Program-made: the position numbers and the translations under genes
Shown: in pieces, positions 33,628-43,205 of the stretch
How positions within the stretch are numbered: position 1 is the first letter of the stretch
How the letters are laid out: every line of letters starts with the position of its first letter
Source of the DNA: CAVSUR01 sp963846005
Lineage (GTDB): Bacteria; Actinomycetota; Actinomycetes; Streptosporangiales; Streptosporangiaceae
Direction of reading: 5' to 3'
Length of the DNA: 64,000 nucleotides
Assembly (NCBI GenBank): GCA_963846005.1
Contig: CAWJUH010000002.1
Span: 1-64,000, forward strand
The notes under the pieces: generated by a model
What the model was told of the DNA's origin: nothing
The model's input: the letters and a program-made list of their open reading frames with translations, nothing else
Databases searched by the model: none

Positions 33628-34860
33628 TCAGGCCGGCGGCTGCGCGCGGCCGCTGAACAGGTGGGCCACGCCGGGTATGTCCGACCGCCGGGTCAGCTGC
33701 GCCCGGGCGGCCGCGGCGCCGGTGAGGTAGCGGGTCCAGAACGCGGTCGTCACCCGGGCGACCAGCCGCTCGGCGTAGCTCGACCCCTCGTACGGCGACC
33801 AGTGCGTGCCGCCGAGCACCCGCAGGTAGAACCGGGGCCCCGCGGTGTCCTGCCGGTACATCGCGGCGCTGGTGGCCGGCAGGTTGACGGTGTCGGCGCT
33901 GCCCTGAACGAACAGCACCGGCGGGCTGCCGGGCGGGAAGTAGCGCGAGCCGAACGGCGCCCAGGCCTGCCCCGCGAGCACCACGGCGGCCCGGATCCGC
34001 CGGTCCCGGCAGCAGGTGTTCGCGGCGACCGCGATCGTGGTGTCCCCGCCGTCGGAATGGCCGGCCACCCCGATCTCGCCCGGCTTGATCAGCCCGGCCA
34101 GCCGGCCGCTGCGGCTGCTGCTCATGGCCAGCAGCCGGGTGATCACCCGGGAGATGTCGGACGGCTGGTTTTCCAGGTCGCTTTCCGAGCCCCGCACCAG
34201 GCAGTTGGTCACCGGGAAGGTGACCGCCGCCACCACGTAGCCGGCGCTGGCCCAGGCGTGCAGCAGGTGCGCGTACACGCGGGTGCACTGCAGGTAGCCG
34301 GGCGCGAACACGATCAGCGGGTACCGCCCGCCGCCGCCCGGGGCGGCGGGCGCCGGGACGGCGGACCGCCCGGCCAGCCCGGCCGGGTAGCGCACCAGCA
34401 CCGGCAGCGTCCGGGACCCGAGCTGGGCCCCATCGAGGCCGGTGGCGCCGCGGTCGGTCACGGTGACGTGCAGCCGGCCGACCGCGTACGCCCCGATCGT
34501 GCCGGCCGGCCGGGCCGTGGCGGCCGGGGACGAGGGTGCCGGGGACGAGGGAGACGCGGCCGGCGACGAGCCGGCGCTGGCCGGGCGGGCACGGTGGGCG
34601 TGGCCGCGGCCCGGGCCGGGCGACGGGCTGGCCAGGGCGGCGATCAGCACGATCGCGGCGGTCACCGCGACGACCACCCCGGCGGCTACCGCAACGCGGC
34701 GCCGGCGCACCGCGGCCGGGACCGGGCCGCCGCCCGGGGCGCGCCGGGCGGGGTCGTGCCGGGCCGGAGCGCGCCGGGACCGCGTCCGCGGGGGCGGCCG
34801 GTCCGCCCGGCGGCCGCCGGGGGGCCCGGCCCGGCCCGGGGGTGCCGAGCGCGAGTTCAC
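33628..34860 (-). CDS. Membrane-anchored alpha/beta-hydrolase (lipase/esterase type)
   Basis: The 410-residue protein starts with a long Arg/Pro-rich cytosolic tail. One TM helix follows (VAVAAGVVVAVTAAIVLIAA), then a Ser/Pro stalk and an extracellular alpha/beta hydrolase of the PAF-acetylhydrolase/dienelactone type. The nucleophile is the Ser in GVAGHSDGG; later PVLFVQGSADTVN and GTHWSPYEG supply the likely Asp and His. Four Cys (QCTR, NCLV, TCCRD) suggest disulfides. GTG start. The substrate is unknown. Confidence 0.82.
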   Translation of the reverse strand: MNSRSAPPGRAGPPGGRRADRPPPRTRSRRAPARHDPARRAPGGGPVPAAVRRRRVAVAAGVVVAVTAAIVLIAALASPSPGPGRGHAHRARPASAGSSPAASPSSPAPSSPAATARPAGTIGAYAVGRLHVTVTDRGATGLDGAQLGSRTLPVLVRYPAGLAGRSAVPAPAAPGGGGRYPLIVFAPGYLQCTRVYAHLLHAWASAGYVVAAVTFPVTNCLVRGSESDLENQPSDISRVITRLLAMSSSRSGRLAGLIKPGEIGVAGHSDGGDTTIAVAANTCCRDRRIRAAVVLAGQAWAPFGSRYFPPGSPPVLFVQGSADTVNLPATSAAMYRQDTAGPRFYLRVLGGTHWSPYEGSSYAERLVARVTTAFWTRYLTGAAAARAQLTRRSDIPGVAHLFSGRAQPPA

Positions 34861-34997
34861 GCGGACGAGGATACTGGCCGCCGCGCTCCGGCGGCGGCGC
34901 CGTCACCGGCTCGCGGGCCGGCACCGCGCTCCGGCGCCGCTGCTTTCGCCGACGTCACGGCCCGCAGCGGCGGCCGGGGGCCGGCGCCCGGGAATCC

Positions 34998-35011
34998 TGA
35001 CGGATTCGTCA
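34998..35011. promoter_or_regulatory. TGACG-GATT-CGTCA inverted repeat
   Basis: A perfect 5-bp inverted repeat with a 4-base spacer lies 68 bp upstream of the methyltransferase gene, in a 218-bp divergent gap that otherwise shows no gene. The half-site equals that of the 45442 palindrome. Confidence 0.35.
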
Positions 35012-35078
35012 TGGTTCTTAACTGCGCCTGAACTTGCTCGTTATCGGTTGCGAAGCTTTGCGCTCGTAACCTGAGGCC

Positions 35079-35909
35079 ATGACCGGAGGCGATGTGGATT
35101 CCGCCGGCGGCGGGGCATCTCGGCCCGGCGGCGGCCGGCTGGCCAGCCTGGCCACCGCGAGCACGATCCGGCGGCAGCGCCGGATATGGTCCGGCCGGGT
35201 GAAGAGCTGGGACCACCACGGCTCGGCGAACCTGGCCAGGGTGACGGCGGCCCTGCTGGCCGCGGCCCAGGTCCGGGACGGCGAGCAGGTGGTGGACCTC
35301 GGCTGCGGCAACGGCCAGCTCAGCCTGCCGCTCGCCGAGCGCGGCGCCCGGGTCCTCGCGGTGGACGTCAGCCAGGGCATGGTGGACTCGGTGCTCGCGG
35401 AGGCAGCCCGCCGCGGCCTGGCCGGGGTCGAGGCGGTCGCGCTGCCGATCGAGACCATGAACCTGCCGGACGGCAGCGTCGACCTGATCGTCACCAGCTA
35501 TGCCCTGCACCACTTGCGGGACCGGGACAAGGCCCGGCTGATGCAGGCCGCACTGCGGTGGCTGCGCCCGGGCGGCCGGCTGGTGCTGGCAGACATGATG
35601 TTCGGCCGGGGTACCTCCGCCCGGGACCGCCAGATCATCGCCCGCAAGGTCGCCGTGCTGGCCCGCAAGGGCCCCGGCGGGCTGTGGCGGATCGCCAAGA
35701 ACGTGGTCCGCTACCAGCTGCGGGTGCAGGAGCGCCCGGTGTCGATGCAGGCGTGGATCTCGATGATGACCAGGGCCGGCTTCGCCGATGTCGTGGGCTC
35801 GACGATCGTGGCCGAGGCCGGGCTGGTCATCGCCTCCCGTCCCGGTGCCGCGGCGCTGCCGCCGCAGCCCGCGGCCGGCCGGCGGCCCCGGGCCGGCCGC
35901 CCGGGCTGA
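35079..35909 (+). CDS. Class I SAM-dependent methyltransferase
   Basis: The 276-residue protein has motif I VVDLGCGNGQL, acidic loop VLAVDVSQGMVD, motif IV SVDLIVTSYALHHL and post-motif WLRPGGRLVLADMMF, all usual for class I methyltransferases of the UbiE/small-molecule kind. The N-terminus carries a basic stretch (IRRQRRIWSGRVKSWDHHGS). The substrate is not predictable. It is monocistronic and convergent with the lut operon (16-bp gap). Confidence 0.88.
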   Translation: MTGGDVDSAGGGASRPGGGRLASLATASTIRRQRRIWSGRVKSWDHHGSANLARVTAALLAAAQVRDGEQVVDLGCGNGQLSLPLAERGARVLAVDVSQGMVDSVLAEAARRGLAGVEAVALPIETMNLPDGSVDLIVTSYALHHLRDRDKARLMQAALRWLRPGGRLVLADMMFGRGTSARDRQIIARKVAVLARKGPGGLWRIAKNVVRYQLRVQERPVSMQAWISMMTRAGFADVVGSTIVAEAGLVIASRPGAAALPPQPAAGRRPRAGRPG

Positions 35910-35925
35910 GCCGCGGCGGCCCGGG

Positions 35926-36579
35926 TCAGCTGCCGACCAGGATCACCTCGAGGGTGCGCGGGCCGTGCACTCCCTCGACCCGCTTGAGCTCGATGTCGCT
36001 GGTCGCCGACGGCCCGCTGATCCAGGTCAGCGGCCGGCCCGCCTGCCCGGCCAGCCGGGCCACCGCCTCGGGGACCAGCTCGACCACCTGGCCGGCGCGG
36101 ACGATGCACAAGTGGTAGTCGGGGACCAGGGTGATGGCCCGGCGGCCCTGGCCGGGGGAGCCGTCGAGCACGATCGTGCCGGTCTCGGCGATCGCGACCG
36201 CGGCCTCGGTGATGACCCCGTCGGCCGCGTCCAGCTCGGCGGCGCTCAGCCCGGTATCGGCGATGGCCTCGACGCCGCCGGGCAGCGGCGGCAGGTCAAG
36301 CCCGGGCGGTATCACGACGCGCCGGGCGCCCCGCTCGGCCAGCGCCGCGGAGATCGCGCCGGCCAGCCCGCCGGGGCCGACCCGCTGCACGTGCGCCCGG
36401 TAGTCGGCCAGCCGCTCGGCGAGCAGGTCGAGCAGCTCCGCACGGGTGAGCTGGCCGGCGGTCCGGTAGGCCGGCGCCGGCCCGGCCGGGCTGCCCGGCG
36501 GCGCCGCGCCGGGCCCGGCGGCCCGGTCCGGGCCGAGGGCGGCGCGGATCCGGCCGAGCACCTCCTCCCGCGCGCTCAT
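35926..36579 (-). CDS. lutC: Lactate utilisation protein C (LUD domain)
   Basis: The 217-residue LUD-domain protein has GVITEAAVAIAETGTIVLDG and RAITLVPDYHLCIV, the family core. It is the last gene of lutABC, whose products oxidise L-lactate to pyruvate at an iron-sulfur complex. ATG 36579 overlaps the lutB stop as ATGA, fixing the start. Confidence 0.9.
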   Translation of the reverse strand: MSAREEVLGRIRAALGPDRAAGPGAAPPGSPAGPAPAYRTAGQLTRAELLDLLAERLADYRAHVQRVGPGGLAGAISAALAERGARRVVIPPGLDLPPLPGGVEAIADTGLSAAELDAADGVITEAAVAIAETGTIVLDGSPGQGRRAITLVPDYHLCIVRAGQVVELVPEAVARLAGQAGRPLTWISGPSATSDIELKRVEGVHGPRTLEVILVGS

Positions 36580-38093
36580 CGCGGCGTCCCGGGCTGCGGC
36601 TGCTTCCCGGGCTGCGGCTGCTTCCCGGCCGGCGGCCGGTGCTCGTCGCGCCACCATTCGCGGAAGGTCGCGGCCGGCGGCGCCGGCGCGTCCCGGGCGC
36701 CGGTCCACGCCGACAGCGGCGGCGGCAGCGCGCTGATCGTGCCGCGGCGGCTGAGCAGCCGCCCGGCCCGGCTGGCCCGCTGCGCGGCGGCGTAGCGGCG
36801 CGGGTCGGCCAGCACCCAGGCGGCCGCGGCCATCGCGGCCTGCTCGGCGCCCGGCCGCCGCGAGCTGGCCTGCTTGTGCTCCACCACCCGGGCCCGCAAG
36901 TGCACCAGCATCGACGGGATGTCGATCTTCACCGGGCAGGCCTGGTAGCAGGCCCCGCACAGGGACGAGGCGTACGGCAGCGAGGCGTTGGCCGCCACCC
37001 CGGTCAGCTGCGGTGACAGCACGGCGCCGATCGGGCCGGGGTAGACCGAGCCGTAGGCCTGGCCGCCGGTGCGCTCGTACACCGGGCACACGTTCAGGCA
37101 GGCCGAGCAGCGGATGCAGTGCAGCGCCGCCCGGCCCTGCGGGTCGGCCAGCGCCGCGGTCCGGCCGTTGTCGAGCAGCACCAGGTGGAAGTGCTGCGGG
37201 CCGTCGCCCGGGGTGACCCCGGTCCACATCGAGGTGTAGGGGTTCATCCGCTCGCCGGTGGACGAGCGGGGCAGCAGCTGCAAGAACACGCCGAGGTCGG
37301 ACCAGGACGGCAGCACCTTCTCGATCCCCATCACGGTGATCAGCGTGTCCGGCAGGGTCAGGCACATCCGGCCGTTGCCCTCCGACTCCACCACGCAGAG
37401 CGTCCCGGTCTGCGCGATGGCGAAGTTGGCGCCGCTGATGCCCACCCGGGCGGACAGGAACTTGCGCCGCAGGTAGCGGCGGGCGGCCTCGGCCAGCGCC
37501 GCGGGCTCGTCGGTCAGCCCGGGCCCGGCGCCGGGCATGTGGTCGGCGAAGATCTGCCGGATCTCGGCCCGGTTGCGGTGGATGGCCGGGACCAGGATGT
37601 GCGACTGGCGGTCGTGCCCGAGCTGGATGATCAGCTCGGCCAGGTCGGTCTCGTGCGCGGTGATCCCGGCGGCGGCCAGCGCGTCGTTCAGCCCGATCTC
37701 ATCGGTGACCAGCGACTTGACCTTGACCACCTGGATGGCCCCGGCCGCCCGGGCCAGGCCGGTCACGATCCGGTTGGCCTGCGCCGCGTCGGCCGCCCAG
37801 TGCACCGTCCCGCCGCGCGCGGTGACCTGCTCCTCCAGCATGACCAGCAATTCGTCCAGCCGGGCCATCGCGCCCGCCTTGATGGCCGCCCCGGCGTCCC
37901 GCAGGGCCTCCCAGTCCGGCACCTCGCTGACCGCCGCGGCTCGCTTGGCCCGGATGTGGCCGGTGGCGCGGGCCAGGTTGCGGCGCAGCTGGGGGTCGGC
38001 CAGCGCCGTGCGGGCCGCCGCCGGGAACGGCTCGCGGCCGCGCAGGTGCCCGGGGTCGGGCGCGGGCGCCGGCAGGCCCAGGAACGTGCTCAC
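36576..38093 (-). CDS. lutB: Lactate utilisation iron-sulfur protein B
   Basis: The 505-residue protein has an N-terminal LUD domain (VVKVKSLVTDEIGLNDALAA, ARVGISGANFAIAQTGTLCV) and two 4Fe-4S motifs, CIRCSACLNVCPVY and CGACYQACPVKIDIP, then a helical C-terminus. GTG 38093 overlaps the lutA stop as GTGA. The extreme C-terminus is a repeated KQPQPG step from two 18-bp tandem repeats (36591-36626), probably disordered. Confidence 0.93.
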   Translation of the reverse strand: MSTFLGLPAPAPDPGHLRGREPFPAAARTALADPQLRRNLARATGHIRAKRAAAVSEVPDWEALRDAGAAIKAGAMARLDELLVMLEEQVTARGGTVHWAADAAQANRIVTGLARAAGAIQVVKVKSLVTDEIGLNDALAAAGITAHETDLAELIIQLGHDRQSHILVPAIHRNRAEIRQIFADHMPGAGPGLTDEPAALAEAARRYLRRKFLSARVGISGANFAIAQTGTLCVVESEGNGRMCLTLPDTLITVMGIEKVLPSWSDLGVFLQLLPRSSTGERMNPYTSMWTGVTPGDGPQHFHLVLLDNGRTAALADPQGRAALHCIRCSACLNVCPVYERTGGQAYGSVYPGPIGAVLSPQLTGVAANASLPYASSLCGACYQACPVKIDIPSMLVHLRARVVEHKQASSRRPGAEQAAMAAAAWVLADPRRYAAAQRASRAGRLLSRRGTISALPPPLSAWTGARDAPAPPAATFREWWRDEHRPPAGKQPQPGKQPQPGTPR

Positions 38094-38818
38094 GGGGCCG
38101 CCGCCAGGATCTGGGCCAGGTGCACGGTCTTGACCCCGGCCCGCAGCCGGGACAGGCCGCCGCCGATGTGCATCAGGCAGGACGCGTCGCCGGCCGTGCA
38201 CACCTCCGCGCCGGTGGCCAGGATCCGGGCCATCTTGTCGGCCAGCATCGCGGTCGAGGTGTCGGCGTTCTTCAGCGCGAACGTGCCGCCGAAGCCGCAG
38301 CACGACTGCGCGTCGGCCAGCTCGGTGAGCTCCAGGCCGCCGACCCGGCGCAGCAGCCGCAGCGGGCGGTCGCCGACGCCCAGCAGCCGCAGCGAGTGGC
38401 AGGTCGGGTGGTAGGTGACCCGGTGCGGGTAGTAGGCGCCGACGTCCTCCACCCCGAGCACGTCGGTCAGCAGCTGCGACAGCTCGAACGTGCGCGCCGC
38501 CACCGCCTCGGCCCGCCGGGCCAGCTCCGGCTCTCCGGCCTGCCGGGCCACCAGCGCGTGCTGGTGGCGCACCGACCCGGCGCACGACCCGGACGGGACC
38601 ACGATCACCTCGTAGTCCTCGAACGTCTCCACGTGCCGCCGGACCAGCGGCAGCGCCTCGCGCTGGTAGCCGGTGTTGACGTGCATCTGGCCGCAGCACG
38701 TCTGGGCCGCCGGGAACTCGACCTCGTGCCCGAGCCGCTCCAGCAGCGTCACCGTGGCCCGGCCCACGTCGGGGAACAGGGTGTCGGCCAGGCAGGTGAT
38801 GAACAGGGCAATCCGCAC
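38090..38818 (-). CDS. lutA: Lactate utilisation iron-sulfur protein A
   Basis: The 242-residue protein has two cysteine-rich CCG domains of the GlcF/HdrB type: QTCCGQMHVN with PSGSCAGSVR, and YHPTCHSLRLL with SCCGFGGTFALK and GDASCLMHIGGG. It is the first gene of the lutABC operon; GTG start. It passes electrons in the lactate-oxidising complex. No lutR or lactate permease is adjacent. Confidence 0.92.
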   Translation of the reverse strand: MRIALFITCLADTLFPDVGRATVTLLERLGHEVEFPAAQTCCGQMHVNTGYQREALPLVRRHVETFEDYEVIVVPSGSCAGSVRHQHALVARQAGEPELARRAEAVAARTFELSQLLTDVLGVEDVGAYYPHRVTYHPTCHSLRLLGVGDRPLRLLRRVGGLELTELADAQSCCGFGGTFALKNADTSTAMLADKMARILATGAEVCTAGDASCLMHIGGGLSRLRAGVKTVHLAQILAAAP

Positions 38819-38881
38819 GGGCTCATTATCCCGCCCGCCCGGCCCGGCCCGCCCGCCCGGCCCGTCCCCGTCCGCCGCGGG

Positions 38882-39964
38882 TCAGCTAATCCGGTACCGG
38901 CCGGACAGGATGTCCGCCAGGTCGTAGCTGACGACCTCCTCCAGCTGCTCGAATCCGCAGCTGCGCGGGTCGCGGTCGGGCCGCCAGCGGGAGTACTGCG
39001 CGGTGTGCCGGAACCGGGTGCCCTCCATGTGCTCGTACCGGACCTCGACCACCCGCTCGGGCCGCAGCGGCACGAACGAGAGGTCCTTATTGGCGTTCCA
39101 CCGGCTGTGCTCGGCCTCCCGCGGGCCGCGCACGCCCGGCTGCTGCGCGGCCCAGTTCCACGGATGGTGGTCGAAGGTGGTCACCAGCGGCTGCAGCTCG
39201 GCGAACAGCTCGCGCCGCCGGGCCAGCGGGAACGCGCCGATCACGCCCACGCTGGCCAGCCGTCCCTGGGTGTCGTACAGGCCGAGCAGCAGCGAGCCGA
39301 TCGCGTCCGGGCCGCTCTTGTGCACCCGGTACCCGGCCACCACGCAGTCGGCCGTGCGCTCGTGCTTGACCTTGAACATGACCCGTTTGTCCGGCTCGTA
39401 CGGGCCGTCAAGCGGCTTGGCCACCACCCCGTCCAGCCCGGCCCCCTCGAACTCGCTGAACCACTGCCGGGCCAGCGCCTGGTCGCGGGTGGCCGGGGTC
39501 AGGTAGACCGGCGGCGCGGTGCTCGCGAGGGCCAGCTCCAGCGCGGCGCGCCGCTGCTCGAACGGCTGGCCGGTGTAGTCAGTGCCGTCCAGCGCGAGCA
39601 GGTCGAAGGCGACGAACGAGGCCGGGGTCTGCTCGGCCAGCAGCCGGACCCGGCTGTCGGCGGGATGCACCCGCTGCAGCAGCGCGTCGAAGTCCAGCCG
39701 CTGGCCGGAGCCGGCCGGGATCACGATCTCGCCGTCGATCACGCACCGGGCCGGCAGGCTGGCCAGGAAGGCCGCGACCAGCTCGGGGAAGTAGCGGGTC
39801 ATCGGGCGCTCGTTGCGGCTGCCGATCTCGACCTCGTCGCCGTCCCTGAACACCACCGACCGGAAGCCGTCCCACTTCGGCTCGTAGCTGAGCGGGCCGG
39901 CCGGTATGTCCTTGACCGCCTTGGCCAGCATCGGCGCCACGGGCGGCATCACCGGTAGGTCCAT
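38882..39964 (-). CDS. ATP-dependent DNA ligase (LigC type)
   Basis: The 360-residue protein has the adenylated lysine K30 in YEPKWDGFRS and further nucleotidyl-transferase motifs (RCVIDGEIVIP, SFVAFDLLALDG, EGVV-like GLDGVVAKPLDG, FKVKHERTADCVV). An OB-fold C-terminus follows (VVEVRYEHMEGTRFRHTAQY). Length and order fit mycobacterial LigC. It is a candidate partner for the LigD-type polymerase at 23685-24665 in end repair; that link is inferred. Confidence 0.9.
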   Translation of the reverse strand: MDLPVMPPVAPMLAKAVKDIPAGPLSYEPKWDGFRSVVFRDGDEVEIGSRNERPMTRYFPELVAAFLASLPARCVIDGEIVIPAGSGQRLDFDALLQRVHPADSRVRLLAEQTPASFVAFDLLALDGTDYTGQPFEQRRAALELALASTAPPVYLTPATRDQALARQWFSEFEGAGLDGVVAKPLDGPYEPDKRVMFKVKHERTADCVVAGYRVHKSGPDAIGSLLLGLYDTQGRLASVGVIGAFPLARRRELFAELQPLVTTFDHHPWNWAAQQPGVRGPREAEHSRWNANKDLSFVPLRPERVVEVRYEHMEGTRFRHTAQYSRWRPDRDPRSCGFEQLEEVVSYDLADILSGRYRIS

Positions 39965-40158
39965 GGCCCCATCATGGCCGAGACCGCCGCCGTCCGGCGA
40001 GCTGACCAGCGCATCTGCCGCCGCCGCACCGCGGCGGATCCCGGTGGCCGCCCTTCATGGCGGTGACCAAGGGCAATGAGAAGGTCCCGAGAGGCTGCGG
40101 CGGCACCGTTGAGTCATGGCCGCGAACCGCTCGCAGCCAGGCAACGGAGGTGACGACA

Positions 40159-40488
40159 ATGAGCTGGGTCTGGCTGAATCTCCCGCTCGGCGCGGCGTTC
40201 TTCCTGGCGATGACCGGGATCCCGCTGTGGATGGTGATCAGGCACCCGGACCGCGGTTCCGTCCACGGCACCGTCCCGGCCGGGACTCTCGCTGCCCAGG
40301 TGCCCGCGGAGCCCGCCGCCGGCCGCGGCGGGCAGACCGGAGCCGAGCCCGTGCCCGGTTCCTCGCCCGGGGCCGCGCGGTGGAACCGCAAGCCCGTCCG
40401 GGTGCCGCAGATGGCCGACCGGCCGGTGATCGTGCCCCGGCAGCGCCAGGCCCGGATCCCGGCCTGGAACCCCAGCGCCGGCCGCTGA
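40159..40488 (+). CDS. Small single-pass membrane protein, unknown
   Basis: ATG 40159 follows GGAGGTGA (40146-40153). The 109-residue protein has one N-terminal TM helix (WLNLPLGAAFFLAMTGIPLW) and a Pro/Arg-rich cytosolic tail with no recognised domain. A longer reading from 40057 lacks a ribosome site. A strong terminator follows. Confidence 0.65.
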   Translation: MSWVWLNLPLGAAFFLAMTGIPLWMVIRHPDRGSVHGTVPAGTLAAQVPAEPAAGRGGQTGAEPVPGSSPGAARWNRKPVRVPQMADRPVIVPRQRQARIPAWNPSAGR

Positions 40489-40517
40489 CCGGTCCCGCGG
40501 TTCGCGACAGCAAGACA

Positions 40518-40556
40518 GAAGGCAGCGCCCCGCCACGCCCCCGGGGCGCTGCCTTC
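40518..40556. terminator. Strong bidirectional stem-loop terminator
   Basis: A 14-bp perfect stem (40518-40531 starting GAAGGCAGCG, with 40543-40556) closes an 11-base loop in the gap between convergent genes. Just after it GCCTTCAT is repeated three times (40551-40580), partly within the lipid-operon 3' end. Confidence 0.8.
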
Positions 40557-40576
40557 ATCATGCCTTCATGTTGCCT

Positions 40577-41845
40577 TCATGCTGCCCGCAGGCCGGCCGG
40601 GCGGACGGCCGCGATCTGGTGCACCCCCATCCGGCCCTCCTCGAAGGCCAGCGCGCCGCCGGCCAGGTACAGCCGCCACACCCGGGCCCCTTGCGGCCCG
40701 ATCAGCGCGGCGGCCGCATCCCAGTTGCGCTCCAGGCTGTCCAGCCAGGCCCGGATCGTGCGGGTGTAATCGGCGCGCATCGCCTGCACGCCGGTCACCT
40801 CCAGCCCGGCGTCCTCCAGCAGCGCCACGGTCTGCCCGAGCGGGCGCATGTGCATGTCCGGCGCGATGTAGGACTCGATGAACCTGCCGCCGCCGGGCGC
40901 GCGCGAGCCGCGTGACATCTGCTGGATGAGCAGCCGCCCGCCGGGTGCGAGCCGGTCGCGCAGCAGCGCGCAGAACGCCGGGTACTCCGCTGCGCCGACG
41001 TGCTCGCCCATCTCGATCGAGCAGACCGCGTCGTAGCGGCCGGGCGCGATCTCGCGGTAGTCCTCGGCTCGCACGCTGACCTGGCCGTCCAGCCCGAGGG
41101 CGGCGACCCGCTGGCGCACGTACCCGGCCTGCCCGGCGGCCAGCGTCACCGCGGTGACCTGCGCTCCGTACCGGCGCGCGGCGTGGATCGCCGCCGACCC
41201 CCAGCCGCAGCCGACGTCCAGCAGCCGCTGGCCCGGGGCGAGGCCGAGCTTGCCGCAGACCGCGTCGAGCTTGGCCTGCTGCGCCCCGGCCAGCGTCGCG
41301 CCGGGCCCGCCCGCGGCCCACAGCGCGCAGGAGTAGGCCATGGCCGGGTCCAGGATCAGCTGGTAGAACGCGGCAGGCACGTCGTAATGGTGCGCGATGG
41401 CGGCCCGGTCGCGGCCGCGGCTGTGCCGCCGGCCGGACAGCCGCGCCTGCGCGGCCGGGGCGGGCGGCGGCGGGCCGGGCAGCCGCAGCGCGAGCGCGGC
41501 CCGGGCGGCCGCGGCCCAGCCGGCCGCGGGCAGCCGCCCGCCCGCCAGGCCCCGGTCCCTGGCGGCCTGCCAGACCGTGCGCAGCCCCTCGGTCAGGTCG
41601 CCGTCGACGTCCAGCTCGCCGGTGACGTAGGCCTGGGCCAGGCCGAGCTCGCCGGGATGCCACAGCAGCCGGCGCAGCGCCTGGCGGCTGCGCAGCACGA
41701 TCGCCGGGGCGCTGTCCGGCCCGGCCTCGCTGCCGTCCCAGGCCCGCAGCCGGAACGGCGGGTCGCCGCCGAATGCCTGCCGCGCCACCGCCATCAGCAG
41801 CCCGGCCGCCCCGCCCGGCCGCCCGGCCGCGGCCGCGGCGCTCAT
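40577..41845 (-). CDS. Cyclopropane-fatty-acyl-phospholipid synthase family methyltransferase (2)
   Basis: The 422-residue protein is of the CFA/mycolic-acid methyltransferase family, with HHYDVPAAFYQLILDPAMAY, motif I LLDVGCGWGSAAIHAA, the bicarbonate-site region SIEMGEHVGAAEYPAF, and a C-terminal YTRTIRAWLDSLERNW. It methylates or cyclopropanates unsaturated phospholipid acyl chains with SAM. ATG 41845 overlaps the first CFA-type gene as ATGA. It is last in the operon. Confidence 0.88.
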   Translation of the reverse strand: MSAAAAAGRPGGAAGLLMAVARQAFGGDPPFRLRAWDGSEAGPDSAPAIVLRSRQALRRLLWHPGELGLAQAYVTGELDVDGDLTEGLRTVWQAARDRGLAGGRLPAAGWAAAARAALALRLPGPPPPAPAAQARLSGRRHSRGRDRAAIAHHYDVPAAFYQLILDPAMAYSCALWAAGGPGATLAGAQQAKLDAVCGKLGLAPGQRLLDVGCGWGSAAIHAARRYGAQVTAVTLAAGQAGYVRQRVAALGLDGQVSVRAEDYREIAPGRYDAVCSIEMGEHVGAAEYPAFCALLRDRLAPGGRLLIQQMSRGSRAPGGGRFIESYIAPDMHMRPLGQTVALLEDAGLEVTGVQAMRADYTRTIRAWLDSLERNWDAAAALIGPQGARVWRLYLAGGALAFEEGRMGVHQIAAVRPAGLRAA

Positions 41846-43205
41846 GCCGCGGCCCGCCGGCCGCCGCCGCGCGCCGCGCCGGCCGCGGAGCGCTCCAGCA
41901 GGAACTGCGAGACCTGCAGGTAACCCGACCGGAAGCCCGCCTCGGAGTAGCTCAGGTACAGCTCCCACATGCGGGCGAACACCTCGTCGAAGCCGAGCCC
42001 GGCCAGCGCCGGCACCGCGGCGGAGAACCGCTCCCGCCAGATCCGCAGCGTCTGGGCGTAGTGCGCGCCGAAGTCGCGCCGCCCGCGGACGCGGAGCCCG
42101 GCCCGGGCCGCGTTCTGCTCGATCGCCGTCACCGACGGGATCAGGCCGCCGGGGAAGATGTACTTCAGGATCCAGGTCTGGGTCCGCCGGGTGGCCAGCA
42201 TCCGGTGGTGCGGCATCGTGATCGCCTGCAGCCCGACCTTGCCGCCGGGGGCCAGCAGCCGGTCCAGCGCCCCGAAGTAGTCGGGCCAGTACCGCTCGGC
42301 CACGGCCTCGATCATCTCCACCGACACGACCGCGTCGTAGCGCCCGGCTAGCTGCCGGTAGTCCAGCAGTTCCACGCTCACCCGCCCGGCCAGGCCCGCC
42401 GCGCTGATCCGCCGCCGGGCCAGCCCGGCCTGCTCGGCGGAGATCGTGACGCTGCGCACCTGCGCACCGCGGGCCGCGGCCCGCAGCGCCAGCTCGCCCC
42501 AGCCGGTGCCGATCTCCAGCACCTGGCTGCCGGGCCGCACGCCGGTCAGGTCGAGCAGCAGGTCGATCTTGCGCCGCTGCGCCGCCGCCAGCAGGCTCAC
42601 CGCGCCGGCCGGTCCGCTCGTCCCGGCCTGCCCGGGCGCGGCCACCGGCCGCCCGGTCTCGTCCTCGTCGAACAGGGCCGAGGAATAGGTCATGGTCTCG
42701 TCCAGGAACAGGGCGAACAAGTCGTTGGACAGGTCATAGTGGCGCTGGATGTTGCGCCGCGCGCCCTCCTGCGTCGCGTCGGCGTCGGCCGGGTGATGGC
42801 GGACGTAGAAGTCCCGCAGCCGCTGCAGCGCCGGCGGCACCAGTGAGTCCATCCGGCTGGCCAGGATGGTCAGCAAGCCGGTGAGGTCGTCGGAGTCCCA
42901 GTCCCCGGCCATGTAGGACTCGCCGAAGCCGATCAGGCCGGCCGCGCCGACCCGGCGGTAGAAATCCCGCGGCCGGTGCAGCCGCAGCTGCGGCGCGCCG
43001 GCCGGCCGCAGCCGAACCACTCGCCCGAGGGGAGCGTGACGCGCACCGGCAGCCGGGCCGCGATCCTGGCCAGCAGCAGCCGCGCCACGGCGGCGCGCGG
43101 CCCGCGCGGCTGCGCGGCCACGTCCGGCCAGCGCGCCGGGTCGGCCGGCCGCAGCCCGCCGGGCGGCGCGGACCAGGCGGCCGGGCGGCTTATTGCCTGG
43201 CTCAT
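41842..43205 (-). CDS. Cyclopropane-fatty-acyl-phospholipid synthase family methyltransferase (1), apparent frameshift
   Basis: ATG 43205 overlaps the DUF1365 stop as ATGA and opens MSQAISRPAAWSAPP through RVTLPSGEWFG. Near 43015 reading must move to a second frame, which continues PAGAPQLRLHRPRDFYRRVG and carries a complete CFA-type core: RHYDLSNDLFALFLDETMTY, motif I VLEIGTGWGELALRAA, SVEMIEAVAERYW and the C-terminal MWELYLSYSEAGFRSGY. The downstream frame also has its own GTG at 43020. A one-base indel is the simplest reading; the gene may be intact in the organism. Confidence 0.75.
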